Origin: Scandinavium sp036409475
Lineage (GTDB): Bacteria; Pseudomonadota; Gammaproteobacteria; Enterobacterales; Enterobacteriaceae
Assembly: GCF_036409475.1 (NCBI RefSeq)
Contig: NZ_JAYRCK010000003.1
Location: 1-64,000 of the forward strand
Direction: 5' to 3'
Length of the DNA: 64,000 nt
Shown: positions 33,698 to 43,799 of the stretch, piece after piece
Numbering within the stretch: position 1 is the stretch's first letter
How the letters are laid out: every line of letters starts with the position of its first letter
Program-made: the position numbers and the translations under genes
The notes under the pieces: model-generated
What the model was told of the DNA's origin: nothing
What the model saw: only the letters and a program-made list of their open reading frames with translations
Database searches by the model: none

Positions 33698-36600
33698 TGC
33701 AAGTCTTACCTCCTGGCAACACAGGCGGCCCGTCCCGCCTGTTTATTCTGCGTCCGGTTGCCACCACGCTGATGATGATAGCCATTTTGCTGGCGGGGAT
33801 CATCGGCTACCGTTTTCTGCCTGTCTCTGCCCTTCCCGAAGTGGATTACCCGACCATTCAGGTGGTTACGCTCTACCCTGGTGCCAGCCCGGATGTGGTG
33901 ACTTCATCCATCACCGCCCCGCTTGAACGCCAGTTTGGGCAGATGTCTGGCCTGAAACAGATGTCTTCCCAAAGTGCAGGCGGCGCGTCCGTCGTGACGT
34001 TGCAGTTCCAGCTTGAGCTGTCGCTGGATGTCGCTGAGCAGGAAGTGCAGGCCGCGATTAACGCCGCCACCAACCTGTTGCCGAGTGATTTACCGAACCC
34101 GCCGGTCTACAGCAAAGTGAACCCGGCGGACCCGCCAATCATGACCCTGGCTGTCACCTCCAGCGCCCTGCCGATGACGCAGGTTGAAGACATGGTAGAA
34201 ACGCGTGTCGCGCAGAAAATTTCGCAAGTCTCTGGTGTCGGCCTCGTCACGCTGGCGGGCGGTCAACGCCCTGCCGTTCGCGTAAAACTCAATGCTCAGG
34301 CCATCGCCGCGTTGGGTCTTACCAGTGAAACTGTCCGCACAGCGATCACCAACGCCAACGTTAACTCGGCAAAAGGCAGTCTCGACGGCCCTACCCGCGC
34401 GGTTACGCTGTCTGCTAACGATCAGATGCAGTCCGCCGAAGAGTATCGCAACCTGATTATTGCTTATCAGAATGGTGCGCCCGTGCGGCTTGGCGCTGTG
34501 GCAACTATCGAGCAAGGCGCTGAAAACAGCTGGCTTGGTGCGTGGGCTAATAAGCAGCAGGCGATTGTGATGAACGTCCAGCGTCAGCCTGGGGCCAACA
34601 TCATCGCCACCGCTGACAGCATCCGTCAGATGTTGCCGCAGCTCACCAGCAGCCTGCCGAAATCCGTGCAGGTCAAAGTGCTGTCTGACCGCACCAACAA
34701 CATCCGCGCGTCCGTCAGCGACACACAGTTCGAACTGATGCTGGCGATCGCCCTGGTGGTGATGATCATCTACGTTTTCCTGCGTAACATCCCGGCGACC
34801 ATTATTCCCGGCGTCGCCGTGCCGCTGTCACTGGTCGGCACCTTTGCGGTGATGGTGTTCCTCGATTTCTCGATCAACAACCTGACGTTGATGGCGTTAA
34901 CCATCGCCACCGGCTTCGTGGTCGATGATGCGATCGTGGTGATTGAGAACATCTCGCGCTATATCGAAAAAGGCGAGAAACCGATGGCGGCGGCACTGAA
35001 AGGCGCTGGCGAAATCGGCTTCACCATTATCTCGCTCACCTTCTCGCTGATTGCGGTGCTGATCCCGCTGCTGTTTATGGGCGATATCGTTGGTCGCTTG
35101 TTCCGTGAGTTTGCGATAACGCTGGCGGTGGCGATCCTGATATCCGCCATCGTCTCGCTCACCCTGACGCCGATGATGTGCGCCCGCATGCTGAGCCACG
35201 AATCGCTGCGTAAACAGAACCGTTTCTCGCGTGCCAGCGAACGCTTTTTTGAGCGGGTCATTGCCGCCTATGGCCGAATGCTCGCCAAAGTGCTGAATCA
35301 CCCGTGGCTGACGCTGGGCGTGGCGCTGAGCACGCTGGCGCTGTCGATTCTGCTGTGGGTCTTTATTCCCAAAGGCTTCTTCCCGATTCAGGACAACGGC
35401 ATTATTCAGGGCACGCTTCAGGCACCACAATCGGCCTCGTTCGCCAGCATGGCGCAGCGTCAGGAGCAGGTTTCTGAGATCATCCTGAAAGACCCGGCGG
35501 TTGAAAGCCTGACTTCGTTTGTCGGCGTGGACGGCACCAACCCGGCGCTGAACAGCGCCCGACTGCAAATCAATCTTAAACCGCTTTCTGACCGTGACGA
35601 CCGCGTGCAGAAGGTGATTCGTCGTCTGCAACATGCCGTCGACAGGGTGCCAGGCATCGAGCTTTACCTGCAACCGACGCAAGACTTGACCATCGACACC
35701 ACTGTCAGCCGCACACAGTATCAGTTCAGCCTGCAGGCTAACTCGCTGGATGCGCTGAGCGAATGGGTGCCGCAACTGATGGCGAAACTGCAAACCTTGC
35801 CACAACTGGAAGACGTCAGCAGCGACTGGCAGGACAAAGGCCTTGCGGCTTACGTGAACGTCGACCGCGACAGCGCCAGCCGTCTGGGCATTAGCATGGC
35901 GGATGTCGATAACGCGCTGTACAACGCCTTTGGTCAGCGTCTGATTTCGACCATTTATACGCAGTCGAACCAGTATCGCGTGGTGCTGGAACATGACACC
36001 AGCGAAACGCCGGGGCTGTCGGCGCTGGATAACATCCGCATCACCAGCAGCAGCGGCGGTATCGTGCCGCTCAACGCCATCGCCAAAGTGGAAGAACGCT
36101 TCACGCCACTGTCCATCAACCACCTCGACCAGTTCCCGGTGACCACCATTTCCTTTAACGTGGCGCAGGATTCCTCACTCGGCGATGCGGTGCAGGCGAT
36201 CATGGATGCAGAAAAAACGCTGAACCTGCCGGTAGATATTCGTACTGAATTCCAGGGCAGTTCACTGGCGTTCCAGGCCGCGCTGGGCAGCACCGTCTGG
36301 TTGGTTGTGGCTGCTGTGGTGGCGATGTATATCGTGCTCGGCATTTTGTACGAAAGCTTTATCCACCCCATTACCATTCTCTCAACACTGCCAACCGCAG
36401 GCGTCGGCGCATTGCTGGCGCTGTGGGTTTCCGGCAGTGAACTGGACGTTATCGCTATCATCGGCATCATTCTGCTTATCGGCATCGTGAAAAAGAACGC
36501 CATCATGATGATCGACTTTGCGCTTGCCGCAGAACGCGAACAGGGCATGCCGCCGCGCGAAGCCATCTATCAGGCTTGCTTGCTGCGTTTCCGTCCGATT

Positions 36601-36819
36601 CTGATGACCACGCTGGCAGCACTTTTGGGTGCACTGCCGTTAATGCTGAGTACCGGGGTTGGCGCAGAATTACGCCGTCCATTAGGCATTGGTATGGTCG
36701 GGGGTTTGCTGGTCAGCCAGGTGTTAACGCTGTTTACCACCCCGGTGATTTATCTGCTGTTCGACCGTCTGTCGCTGTACCTGAAAAGCAGACTGCCGTC
36801 GCGTGAAGAGGAGGCGTAA
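33697..36819 (+). CDS. mdtB: RND efflux pump subunit MdtB, 1040 aa
   Basis: Inner-membrane resistance-nodulation-division protein. With MdtC it forms a B2C heterotrimer that exports novobiocin, bile salts and similar compounds. Twelve membrane segments in two halves, two large periplasmic loops, and the proton-relay segment LTIATGFVVDDAIVVIENI in segment 4. Same length as E. coli MdtB. Directly abuts mdtC. Confidence 0.97.
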   Translation: MQVLPPGNTGGPSRLFILRPVATTLMMIAILLAGIIGYRFLPVSALPEVDYPTIQVVTLYPGASPDVVTSSITAPLERQFGQMSGLKQMSSQSAGGASVVTLQFQLELSLDVAEQEVQAAINAATNLLPSDLPNPPVYSKVNPADPPIMTLAVTSSALPMTQVEDMVETRVAQKISQVSGVGLVTLAGGQRPAVRVKLNAQAIAALGLTSETVRTAITNANVNSAKGSLDGPTRAVTLSANDQMQSAEEYRNLIIAYQNGAPVRLGAVATIEQGAENSWLGAWANKQQAIVMNVQRQPGANIIATADSIRQMLPQLTSSLPKSVQVKVLSDRTNNIRASVSDTQFELMLAIALVVMIIYVFLRNIPATIIPGVAVPLSLVGTFAVMVFLDFSINNLTLMALTIATGFVVDDAIVVIENISRYIEKGEKPMAAALKGAGEIGFTIISLTFSLIAVLIPLLFMGDIVGRLFREFAITLAVAILISAIVSLTLTPMMCARMLSHESLRKQNRFSRASERFFERVIAAYGRMLAKVLNHPWLTLGVALSTLALSILLWVFIPKGFFPIQDNGIIQGTLQAPQSASFASMAQRQEQVSEIILKDPAVESLTSFVGVDGTNPALNSARLQINLKPLSDRDDRVQKVIRRLQHAVDRVPGIELYLQPTQDLTIDTTVSRTQYQFSLQANSLDALSEWVPQLMAKLQTLPQLEDVSSDWQDKGLAAYVNVDRDSASRLGISMADVDNALYNAFGQRLISTIYTQSNQYRVVLEHDTSETPGLSALDNIRITSSSGGIVPLNAIAKVEERFTPLSINHLDQFPVTTISFNVAQDSSLGDAVQAIMDAEKTLNLPVDIRTEFQGSSLAFQAALGSTVWLVVAAVVAMYIVLGILYESFIHPITILSTLPTAGVGALLALWVSGSELDVIAIIGIILLIGIVKKNAIMMIDFALAAEREQGMPPREAIYQACLLRFRPILMTTLAALLGALPLMLSTGVGAELRRPLGIGMVGGLLVSQVLTLFTTPVIYLLFDRLSLYLKSRLPSREEEA

Positions 36820-39800
36820 GTGAAGTTTTATGCCCTCTTCATTTACCGCCCGGTGGCGACGATTTTAATCTCGCTTGCCATCACCCTGTGCGGCGTACTG
36901 GGCTTCCGGCTGTTGCCGGTGGCTCCGTTGCCGCAGGTGGATTATCCGGTGATCATGATCAGCGCCTCTCTGCCAGGCGCTTCACCAGAAACCATGGCTT
37001 CTTCGGTGGCAACGCCGCTGGAACGCTCTCTGGGTCGCATCGCCGGGGTCAACGAAATGACATCGATGAGTTCCCTTGGCAGCACGCGCATCATCTTGCA
37101 GTTCGATTTTGATCGCGATATCAACGGCGCTGCTCGTGACGTACAGGCAGCTATCAATGCAGCTCAAAGCTTGTTGCCGACAGGAATGCCAAGCCGCCCA
37201 ACCTATCGCAAAGCGAACCCGTCAGATGCGCCAATAATGATCCTGACGCTCACCTCGGATACTTATTCGCAGGGCGAGCTGTATGATTTTGCGTCCACAC
37301 AGCTGGCGCAAACCCTTTCCCAGATTGACGGCGTGGGCGATGTCGATGTGGGCGGCAGTTCTCTGCCCGCGGTTCGTGTTGATTTAAATCCTCAGGCGCT
37401 GTTTAACCAGGGCGTATCGCTCGACGATGTGCGTTCAGCCATCACCAGTGCCAACGTACGTAATCCTCAGGGTGCGATTGAAAGCAGTTCTCAGCGCTGG
37501 CAGCTCGCCACCAATGACGAGCTGAAAACGGCAGCAGAATATAAGCCGCTGATTATTCATTACAACAACGGTTCCGCCGTTCGCCTGAGCGATGTCGCGA
37601 ACGTCATCGACTCCGTGCAGGACGTGCGCAACGCGGGGATGACCAACGCCAAGCCGGCGATTTTGCTGATGATCCGCAAGCTGCCGGAAGCCAACATCAT
37701 CCAGACCGTCGATGCTATCCGCGCCAAATTACCGGACCTGAAAGAGACCATCCCGGCCTCAATTGATCTGCAGATTGCTCAGGATCGTTCCCCGACCATT
37801 CGCGCCTCACTCGATGAGGTGGAACAAACGCTGATCATCTCCGTCGCGCTGGTGATCCTGGTGGTCTTTTTGTTCCTGCGTTCAGGCCGAGCCACGATTA
37901 TTCCTGCCGTTGCCGTACCGGTATCGCTTATCGGCACGTTTGCCGCCATGTATCTCTGCGGCTTCAGTCTCAATAACCTGTCGTTGATGGCGTTGACCAT
38001 CGCCACCGGCTTTGTGGTCGATGATGCGATTGTGGTGCTGGAGAACATTTCACGCCATCTGGAAGCAGGGATGAAACCGTTGCAGGCGGCGCTTCAGGGT
38101 AGCCGTGAGGTCGGGTTTACCGTGCTGTCGATGAGCGTTTCACTGGTCGCCGTTTTCCTGCCGTTATTGCTGATGGGCGGTCTGCCCGGCCGTTTACTGC
38201 GCGAGTTTGCCGTGACGCTTTCGGTAGCGATTGGGATTTCACTGGCGGTATCGCTCACGCTCACGCCAATGATGTGCGGCTGGATGCTGAAATCTTCCCG
38301 TCCGCATCAACCGACGCGTAATCGGGGTTTCGGCAAGCTGCTGGTCGGCATGCAGCAAGGCTATGGCAAATCGCTGAAATGGGTGCTCAACCACGCACGG
38401 CTGGTCGGTGTGGTGTTGCTCGCCACCATCGCGCTTAATGTCTGGCTGTACATTTCCATTCCGAAAACGTTCTTCCCCGAACAGGACACCGGCGTGGTGA
38501 TGGGCAATATTCAGGCCGATCAGAGCATTTCTTTCCAGGCGATGCGCGGCAAGCTGCAGGACTTCATGAAAATCATTCGTGAAGACAAAGCCGTGGATAA
38601 CGTTACCGGCTTTACCGGCGGCTCGCGCGTGAACAGCGGGATGATGTTTATCACCCTCAAGCCGCGCAGTGAACGTAACGAAACGGCCCAGCAGGTCATT
38701 GACCGTCTGCGTAAAAAACTCGCTAAAGAACCCGGCGCAAACCTGTTCTTAATGGCGGTGCAGGATATTCGCGTCGGCGGCCGTCAGGCCAATGCCGGGT
38801 ATCAGTACACCCTGCTTTCGGACAATCTGGCGGATTTACGCGAATGGACGCCAAAAATCACCACCGCGCTGTCGAAGCTGCCCGAACTCGCTGACGTGAA
38901 CTCGGACCAACAGGACAACGGTGCGGAGATGGATTTAGTCTATGACCGCGAAACCATGGCGCGGCTGGGGATTAACGTTGAAGCCGCGAACAGCCTGCTG
39001 AACAATGCCTTTGGTCAACGGCAGATTTCGACCATCTATCAGCCGCTGAACCAGTACAAAGTGGTGATGGAAGTCGACCCGGTGTATACCCAGGACATCA
39101 GCGCGCTGAACCAGATGTTTGTCATCAACAGCGAAGGCAAGGCCATCCCGCTCTCTTACTTTGCGAAATGGCAACCGGCCAACGCGCCGCTGTCGGTGAA
39201 CCATCAAGGGCTTTCTGCGGCCTCAACCATCTCATTCAACTTGCCGACCGGAAAATCGCTGTCGGAAGCAAGCGCGGTGATTGACCGCACCATGACGCAG
39301 CTTGGCGTGCCGCAAACCATCCGCGGCAGTTTTGCCGGCACCGCGCAGGTGTTCCAGCAAACCATGAACTCGCAGGTGATCCTGATTATCGCGGCGATTG
39401 CGACGGTCTACATCGTGCTCGGCATTCTTTATGAGAGCTATGTTCACCCGCTGACCATCCTCTCGACGCTGCCTTCCGCTGGCGTGGGTGCCTTGCTGGC
39501 GCTGGAACTGTTCGGCGCGCCGTTCAGCCTGATTGCCTTAATCGGCATCATGTTGCTGATAGGCATTGTGAAGAAGAATGCGATCATGATGGTCGATTTC
39601 GCCCTTGAGGCGCAGCGCAACGGCAATCTGCCGCCGGAAGAAGCCATTTTCCAGGCCTGCCTGCTGCGTTTCCGCCCGATCATGATGACCACCCTCGCCG
39701 CCCTGTTTGGCGCTCTGCCACTGGTGCTTTCCGGGGGCGATGGGTCTGAATTACGCCAACCGCTCGGCATTACGATTGTCGGCGGTCTGGTGATGAGCCA

Positions 39801-39897
39801 ACTGCTGACGCTGTACACCACGCCGGTGGTGTATCTGTTCTTCGACCGCCTGCGGTTGCGGTTTACGCGTAAATCTCGTCAAACGGTGATTGAGTAA
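36820..39897 (+). CDS. mdtC: RND efflux pump subunit MdtC, 1025 aa
   Basis: Partner of MdtB in the heteromultimeric pump; mutational work in E. coli shows MdtC and MdtB play unequal roles in drug binding and proton flow. The segment-4 motif LTIATGFVVDDAIVVLENI, the GFTGGSRVNSGMMFITL porter region and the C-terminal LLRFRPIMMTTLAALFGALP are conserved. Starts with GTG immediately after the mdtB stop. Length equals E. coli. Confidence 0.97.
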   Translation: MKFYALFIYRPVATILISLAITLCGVLGFRLLPVAPLPQVDYPVIMISASLPGASPETMASSVATPLERSLGRIAGVNEMTSMSSLGSTRIILQFDFDRDINGAARDVQAAINAAQSLLPTGMPSRPTYRKANPSDAPIMILTLTSDTYSQGELYDFASTQLAQTLSQIDGVGDVDVGGSSLPAVRVDLNPQALFNQGVSLDDVRSAITSANVRNPQGAIESSSQRWQLATNDELKTAAEYKPLIIHYNNGSAVRLSDVANVIDSVQDVRNAGMTNAKPAILLMIRKLPEANIIQTVDAIRAKLPDLKETIPASIDLQIAQDRSPTIRASLDEVEQTLIISVALVILVVFLFLRSGRATIIPAVAVPVSLIGTFAAMYLCGFSLNNLSLMALTIATGFVVDDAIVVLENISRHLEAGMKPLQAALQGSREVGFTVLSMSVSLVAVFLPLLLMGGLPGRLLREFAVTLSVAIGISLAVSLTLTPMMCGWMLKSSRPHQPTRNRGFGKLLVGMQQGYGKSLKWVLNHARLVGVVLLATIALNVWLYISIPKTFFPEQDTGVVMGNIQADQSISFQAMRGKLQDFMKIIREDKAVDNVTGFTGGSRVNSGMMFITLKPRSERNETAQQVIDRLRKKLAKEPGANLFLMAVQDIRVGGRQANAGYQYTLLSDNLADLREWTPKITTALSKLPELADVNSDQQDNGAEMDLVYDRETMARLGINVEAANSLLNNAFGQRQISTIYQPLNQYKVVMEVDPVYTQDISALNQMFVINSEGKAIPLSYFAKWQPANAPLSVNHQGLSAASTISFNLPTGKSLSEASAVIDRTMTQLGVPQTIRGSFAGTAQVFQQTMNSQVILIIAAIATVYIVLGILYESYVHPLTILSTLPSAGVGALLALELFGAPFSLIALIGIMLLIGIVKKNAIMMVDFALEAQRNGNLPPEEAIFQACLLRFRPIMMTTLAALFGALPLVLSGGDGSELRQPLGITIVGGLVMSQLLTLYTTPVVYLFFDRLRLRFTRKSRQTVIE

Positions 39898-39899
39898 CT

Positions 39900-41315
39900 A
39901 TGGAAGAACTGCCCGCCAGCGTGCGCTGGCAACTGTGGATTGTGGCCTTCGGCTTCTTTATGCAGGCGCTGGACACCACCATCGTCAATACCGCCCTCCC
40001 CTCGATGGCGAAAAGCCTGGGGGAGAGCCCGTTACATATGCATATGGTCATCGTCTCCTACGTGCTGACAGTGGCGGTGATGTTGCCTGCCAGCGGCTGG
40101 CTCGCCGACCGCATCGGCGTGCGCAACATTTTCTTCACGGCCATTGTGCTGTTTACAGCAGGATCGGTTTTCTGCGCACAGTCCAACACGCTCAATGAGC
40201 TGGTGATGTCACGCGTCTTGCAAGGGATTGGCGGCGCGATGATGGTGCCGGTCGGCAGGCTGACGGTGATGAAAATTGTGCCGCGTGACCAATATATGGC
40301 GGCGATGACCTTCGTCACTATTCCCGGTCAGGTCGGCCCGCTGGTTGGCCCGGCGCTGGGCGGTATTCTGGTGGAATACGCTTCGTGGCACTGGATTTTC
40401 CTGATCAACATTCCAGTCGGCATTATTGGCGCTATTGCCACATTGTGGCTAATGCCGAATTACACCATGCAGACCCGACGCTTTGATATTTCAGGGTTTA
40501 TCCTGCTGGCGCTCGGCATGGCAACGCTGACGCTGGCACTCGACGGCCAGCGTGGGCTGGGCATCACGCCGTGGATGCTCGCCCTGCTGGTCGCGGTCGG
40601 CGTGCTTTCCCTGCTGTTTTATCTCTGGCATGCACGCGGCAATGACAATGCGTTATTCAGCCTCGACCTCTTCAAAAACCGTATTTTTTCACTGGGGCTT
40701 TCAGGCAGCTTTGCCGGACGCATCGGCAGCGGCATGTTGCCGTTCATGACGCCGGTGTTCTTACAGATTGGCCTTGGTTTTTCGCCCTTCCACGCGGGCT
40801 TGATGATGATCCCGATGGTGATGGGCAGTATGGGCATGAAACGCATTGTGGTGCAGGTCGTGAACCGCTTTGGCTATCGCCGGGTGCTGATCACCGCCAC
40901 GCTCGGCCTGGCGCTTATCAGCCTGCTCTTTATGGCAACAGCGCTAATGGGCTGGTACTGGCTGCTGCCAGTGGTACTGTTCCTGCAAGGAATGATCAAC
41001 TCCAGCCGCTTCTCATCGATGAACACGCTGACGCTTAAAGAGCTGCCGGACGATCTCGCCAGCAGCGGCAACAACATGCTGTCGATGGTGATGCAGCTTT
41101 CAATGAGTATTGGCGTCACCGTGGCAGGTTTACTGCTGGGCCTGTACGGTCAGCACCATATCAGCGTCGACAGCGCCGTCTCGCATCAGGTCTTTTTGTA
41201 CACCTATCTCAGCATGGCCGTAATCATTGCGCTCCCGGCGCTAATTTTTGCCCGTGTGCCCGACGACATCAGTAAAAACGTGATTATCGCAAGACGCAAA
41301 AGGAGCGAGCCGTGA
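39900..41315 (+). CDS. mdtD: MFS transporter MdtD (DHA2/14-segment type), 471 aa
   Basis: Major facilitator of the EmrB/QacA type with about 14 segments; motif A-like GWLADRIGVRN and the MQALDTTIVNTALPSMA opening are typical. In E. coli the gene is co-transcribed with mdtABC but is not required for their resistance, and it has been linked to citrate/iron export. Two bases separate it from mdtC, and its stop overlaps baeS by four. Confidence 0.95.
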   Translation: MEELPASVRWQLWIVAFGFFMQALDTTIVNTALPSMAKSLGESPLHMHMVIVSYVLTVAVMLPASGWLADRIGVRNIFFTAIVLFTAGSVFCAQSNTLNELVMSRVLQGIGGAMMVPVGRLTVMKIVPRDQYMAAMTFVTIPGQVGPLVGPALGGILVEYASWHWIFLINIPVGIIGAIATLWLMPNYTMQTRRFDISGFILLALGMATLTLALDGQRGLGITPWMLALLVAVGVLSLLFYLWHARGNDNALFSLDLFKNRIFSLGLSGSFAGRIGSGMLPFMTPVFLQIGLGFSPFHAGLMMIPMVMGSMGMKRIVVQVVNRFGYRRVLITATLGLALISLLFMATALMGWYWLLPVVLFLQGMINSSRFSSMNTLTLKELPDDLASSGNNMLSMVMQLSMSIGVTVAGLLLGLYGQHHISVDSAVSHQVFLYTYLSMAVIIALPALIFARVPDDISKNVIIARRKRSEP

Positions 41316-42733
41316 AATTCTGGCGCCCAGGTATTACCGCGAAGCTTTTCCTCGCTATTCTCGCCACCTGCATTGTGCTGCTGATCAGCATGCACTGGGC
41401 GGTGCGCCTGAGTTTTGAGCATGGCTTTATCGATTACATCAAGCGAGGAAACGAGCAGCGCCTGCAAATGCTGAGCGACGCGCTGGGCGAGCAATACGAA
41501 ACGCACGGCAACTGGCAATTCCTGCGTGGCAACGACCGTTTTGTGTTCCAAATCCTGCGCTCCTTTGAACATGATGGCCCGGACGATAAGCACGGAGGCC
41601 CGTCAGGCCCGGGGCCGGGAATGCCGCCACACGGCTGGCGTACACAGTTTTGGGTTGTCGATCAGAATGCCAAAGTGATGGTCGGCCCACGTTCCCCTAT
41701 TCCGCCAGACGGCACACGCCGTGGCATCATGGTAAACGGGGTTGAAGTCGGCGCGGTGATTGCCTCGCCGGTTGAACGCCTGACACGGAATACCGATATC
41801 AACTTTGATCGGCAGCAACGCCGCACCAGTTGGTTGATTGTCGCCCTTTCCACCCTGCTTGCCGCGCTGGCGACGTTCCCGCTGGCTCGCGGATTACTGG
41901 CTCCGGTCAAACGGTTGGTGGAAGGCACGCATCGTCTTGCGGCGGGTGATTTTTCGACGCGCGTGGATTCGACAGGATCCGACGAATTGGGCCGACTGGC
42001 GCAGGATTTTAACCAGCTGGCCAGCACGCTTGAACGCAATCAGCAGATGCGCCGCGATTTTATGGCTGATATCTCCCACGAGCTGCGAACGCCGCTGGCG
42101 GTGCTGCGCGGCGAACTGGAAGCGATTCAGGATGGGGTAAGGAAATTCACACCGGAATCCGTAGCTTCACTTCAGGCCGAGGTCGGCACCCTGACGAAAT
42201 TAGTGGACGACCTGCATCAACTGTCGATGTCCGATGAAGGTGCGCTGGCCTACCAGAAAGCCCCGGTCGATCTCATCTCGCTCATCGAAATGGCCGCCGG
42301 TGTTTTCCGTGAACGCTTCGCCAGCCGTGGACTTAGCCTGAACCTCAAACTGCCGGAAAGCGCCAACGTCTTTGGCGACCGTGACCGCCTGATGCAGCTC
42401 TTCAACAACCTGCTGGAAAACAGCCTGCGCTACACCGACAGCGGCGGCCAGCTGCAGATTTCAGCCGAAAAAGCGCAGCATCACATCACGCTGTCGTTCT
42501 CTGACAGCGCCCCTGGCGTCAGTGATGAGCAACTGGAAAGGCTGTGCGAACGCTTCTATCGCACGGAAGGCTCGCGAAATCGGGCCAGTGGCGGCTCAGG
42601 ATTAGGGCTCGCCATTTGCGTGAATATTGTGGCGGCGCACGGCGGCTCCCTTCGCGCCGGGCATTCGCCTTTTGGTGGGGTAAGCATTAAAGTAGAGTTA
42701 CCTCTGGACCGCGATTTACCGGGAAATGTATGA
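41312..42733 (+). CDS. baeS: Envelope-stress sensor histidine kinase BaeS, 473 aa
   Basis: Inner-membrane kinase responding to indole, flavonoids, tungstate and other envelope stress. Two membrane segments (about 10-32 and 174-196) enclose a periplasmic sensor; HAMP follows, then the H-box DISHELRTP (His256), N-box NNLLENSLRYTDSG and G-box GGSGLGLAI. The periplasmic part holds a glycine/proline/histidine-rich stretch (DDKHGGPSGPGPGMPPHG, about residues 91-108) that I do not recall from E. coli and that accounts for the slightly greater length (473 against 467). GTG start overlaps mdtD. Confidence 0.95.
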   Translation: MKFWRPGITAKLFLAILATCIVLLISMHWAVRLSFEHGFIDYIKRGNEQRLQMLSDALGEQYETHGNWQFLRGNDRFVFQILRSFEHDGPDDKHGGPSGPGPGMPPHGWRTQFWVVDQNAKVMVGPRSPIPPDGTRRGIMVNGVEVGAVIASPVERLTRNTDINFDRQQRRTSWLIVALSTLLAALATFPLARGLLAPVKRLVEGTHRLAAGDFSTRVDSTGSDELGRLAQDFNQLASTLERNQQMRRDFMADISHELRTPLAVLRGELEAIQDGVRKFTPESVASLQAEVGTLTKLVDDLHQLSMSDEGALAYQKAPVDLISLIEMAAGVFRERFASRGLSLNLKLPESANVFGDRDRLMQLFNNLLENSLRYTDSGGQLQISAEKAQHHITLSFSDSAPGVSDEQLERLCERFYRTEGSRNRASGGSGLGLAICVNIVAAHGGSLRAGHSPFGGVSIKVELPLDRDLPGNV

Positions 42734-43452
42734 CCGAGCTACCGATTGATGATAAAACCCCGCGCATCCTGATTGTTGAGGATGAGCCCAAGCTTGGGCA
42801 GCTGTTGATTGATTATCTGCTGGCCGCCAACTATGCGCCGACGCTGATTAATCACGGAGACAAAGTGCTGAACTTTGTGCATCAGTCGCCGCCGGACCTG
42901 ATCTTGCTGGACCTGATGCTGCCAGGCACTGACGGCCTGACCTTATGCCGCGAAATTCGCCGCTTCTCGGAAGTGCCGATTGTGATGGTGACCGCCAAAA
43001 TCGAAGAGATCGACCGCCTGCTGGGGCTTGAAATCGGGGCGGATGATTACATCTGCAAGCCATACAGCCCGCGTGAAGTCGTGGCGCGAGTGAAGACCAT
43101 TCTGCGTCGTTGCCGCCCACATCGCGAGCTGCAGGTGCTGGATGCCGAAAGCCCGCTGATTGTCGATGAAAGCCGCTTTCAGGCCTCGTGGCGTAACAAG
43201 GTGCTGGATTTAACACCGGCGGAATTCCGCCTGCTGAAGACCCTTTCCCAGGAGCCGGGGAAGGTGTTCTCCCGCGAGCAGTTGCTGAATCACCTTTACG
43301 ATGATTACCGCGTGGTCACCGACCGCACCATCGACAGCCACATCAAAAACCTGCGCCGCAAGCTGGAGGCACAAGATGCCGAGCAGTCGTTTATCCGCGC
43401 GGTGTATGGCGTGGGTTATCGCTGGGAAGCGGATTCCTGTCGCCTGGCATGA
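42730..43452 (+). CDS. baeR: Response regulator BaeR (OmpR/PhoB family), 240 aa
   Basis: Activates mdtABCD, acrD and spy when phosphorylated by BaeS. Receiver domain with acidic pocket VEDEP, phospho-acceptor Asp61 (LILLDLMLPG) and Lys in CKPYSPREV; C-terminal winged helix with EFRLLKTLSQEPGKVFSREQLL and RTIDSHIKNLRRKL. Same length as E. coli. ATG overlaps the baeS stop by four bases. Confidence 0.97.
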   Translation: MTELPIDDKTPRILIVEDEPKLGQLLIDYLLAANYAPTLINHGDKVLNFVHQSPPDLILLDLMLPGTDGLTLCREIRRFSEVPIVMVTAKIEEIDRLLGLEIGADDYICKPYSPREVVARVKTILRRCRPHRELQVLDAESPLIVDESRFQASWRNKVLDLTPAEFRLLKTLSQEPGKVFSREQLLNHLYDDYRVVTDRTIDSHIKNLRRKLEAQDAEQSFIRAVYGVGYRWEADSCRLA

Positions 43453-43520
43453 TGGGGTGATGGCCAATAGGCTGCCGAAATTTATGCATATAAAGCAGCA
43501 GTGGAATCGTTCCGTTCACT

Positions 43521-43799
43521 ATGAGTCCATTGCTACTCTGTTATCCCCGCAGCGGTGAACGTGCTAAGGGAATTCACCGCCATTCCCTTACATTATTCGG
43601 CCCATCCATGGGCCGAATATTGTGCAAAGCACCGGTTTCATTCGCGGGGTCGCAGGGATTGACAAGGGAGACGCGAGAGTCTCCCTTGTCCCGTTCACGT
43701 GCAGAGAAAGTTGAGGTGATTGCAGGTCATAAAGTGAACGGAACAGTGCTCTGTACAGCATTCAATGAAAATGGCAGGGGATTCCCCCCAAGCGACTAG
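43521..43799 (+). CDS. Unrecognised 92-aa frame over a structured region
   Basis: I do not recognise the product. The frame reads through three perfect hairpins, is rich in Ser/Arg, has no hydrophobic segment, and includes GHKVNGTVLCTAFNENGRG. It ends four bases into the convergent fimbrial adhesin gene. No good ribosome site precedes the ATG. It is as likely to be chance coding in a structured element as a real gene. Confidence 0.25.
   Translation: MSPLLLCYPRSGERAKGIHRHSLTLFGPSMGRILCKAPVSFAGSQGLTRETRESPLSRSRAEKVEVIAGHKVNGTVLCTAFNENGRGFPPSD
43565..43690. other. Cluster of three perfect hairpins downstream of baeR
   Basis: Three consecutive perfect inverted repeats: TAAGGGAAT/ATTCCCTTA (43565-43573, 43582-43590), a 12-bp pair centred on 43606 (TATTCGGCCCAT/ATGGGCCGAATA), and GACAAGGGAGAC/GTCTCCCTTGTC (43661-43672, 43679-43690). 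The first and third resemble terminators in shape but no T-run follows. The 343-base spacer between baeR and the fimbrial cluster holds nothing else I can name. Confidence 0.75.

Noticed and set aside
34897..36123. Long open frame antisense to mdtB (408 codons)
   Set aside because: Shadow of a GC-rich coding region; mdtB is strongly conserved and the antisense product has no domain features.
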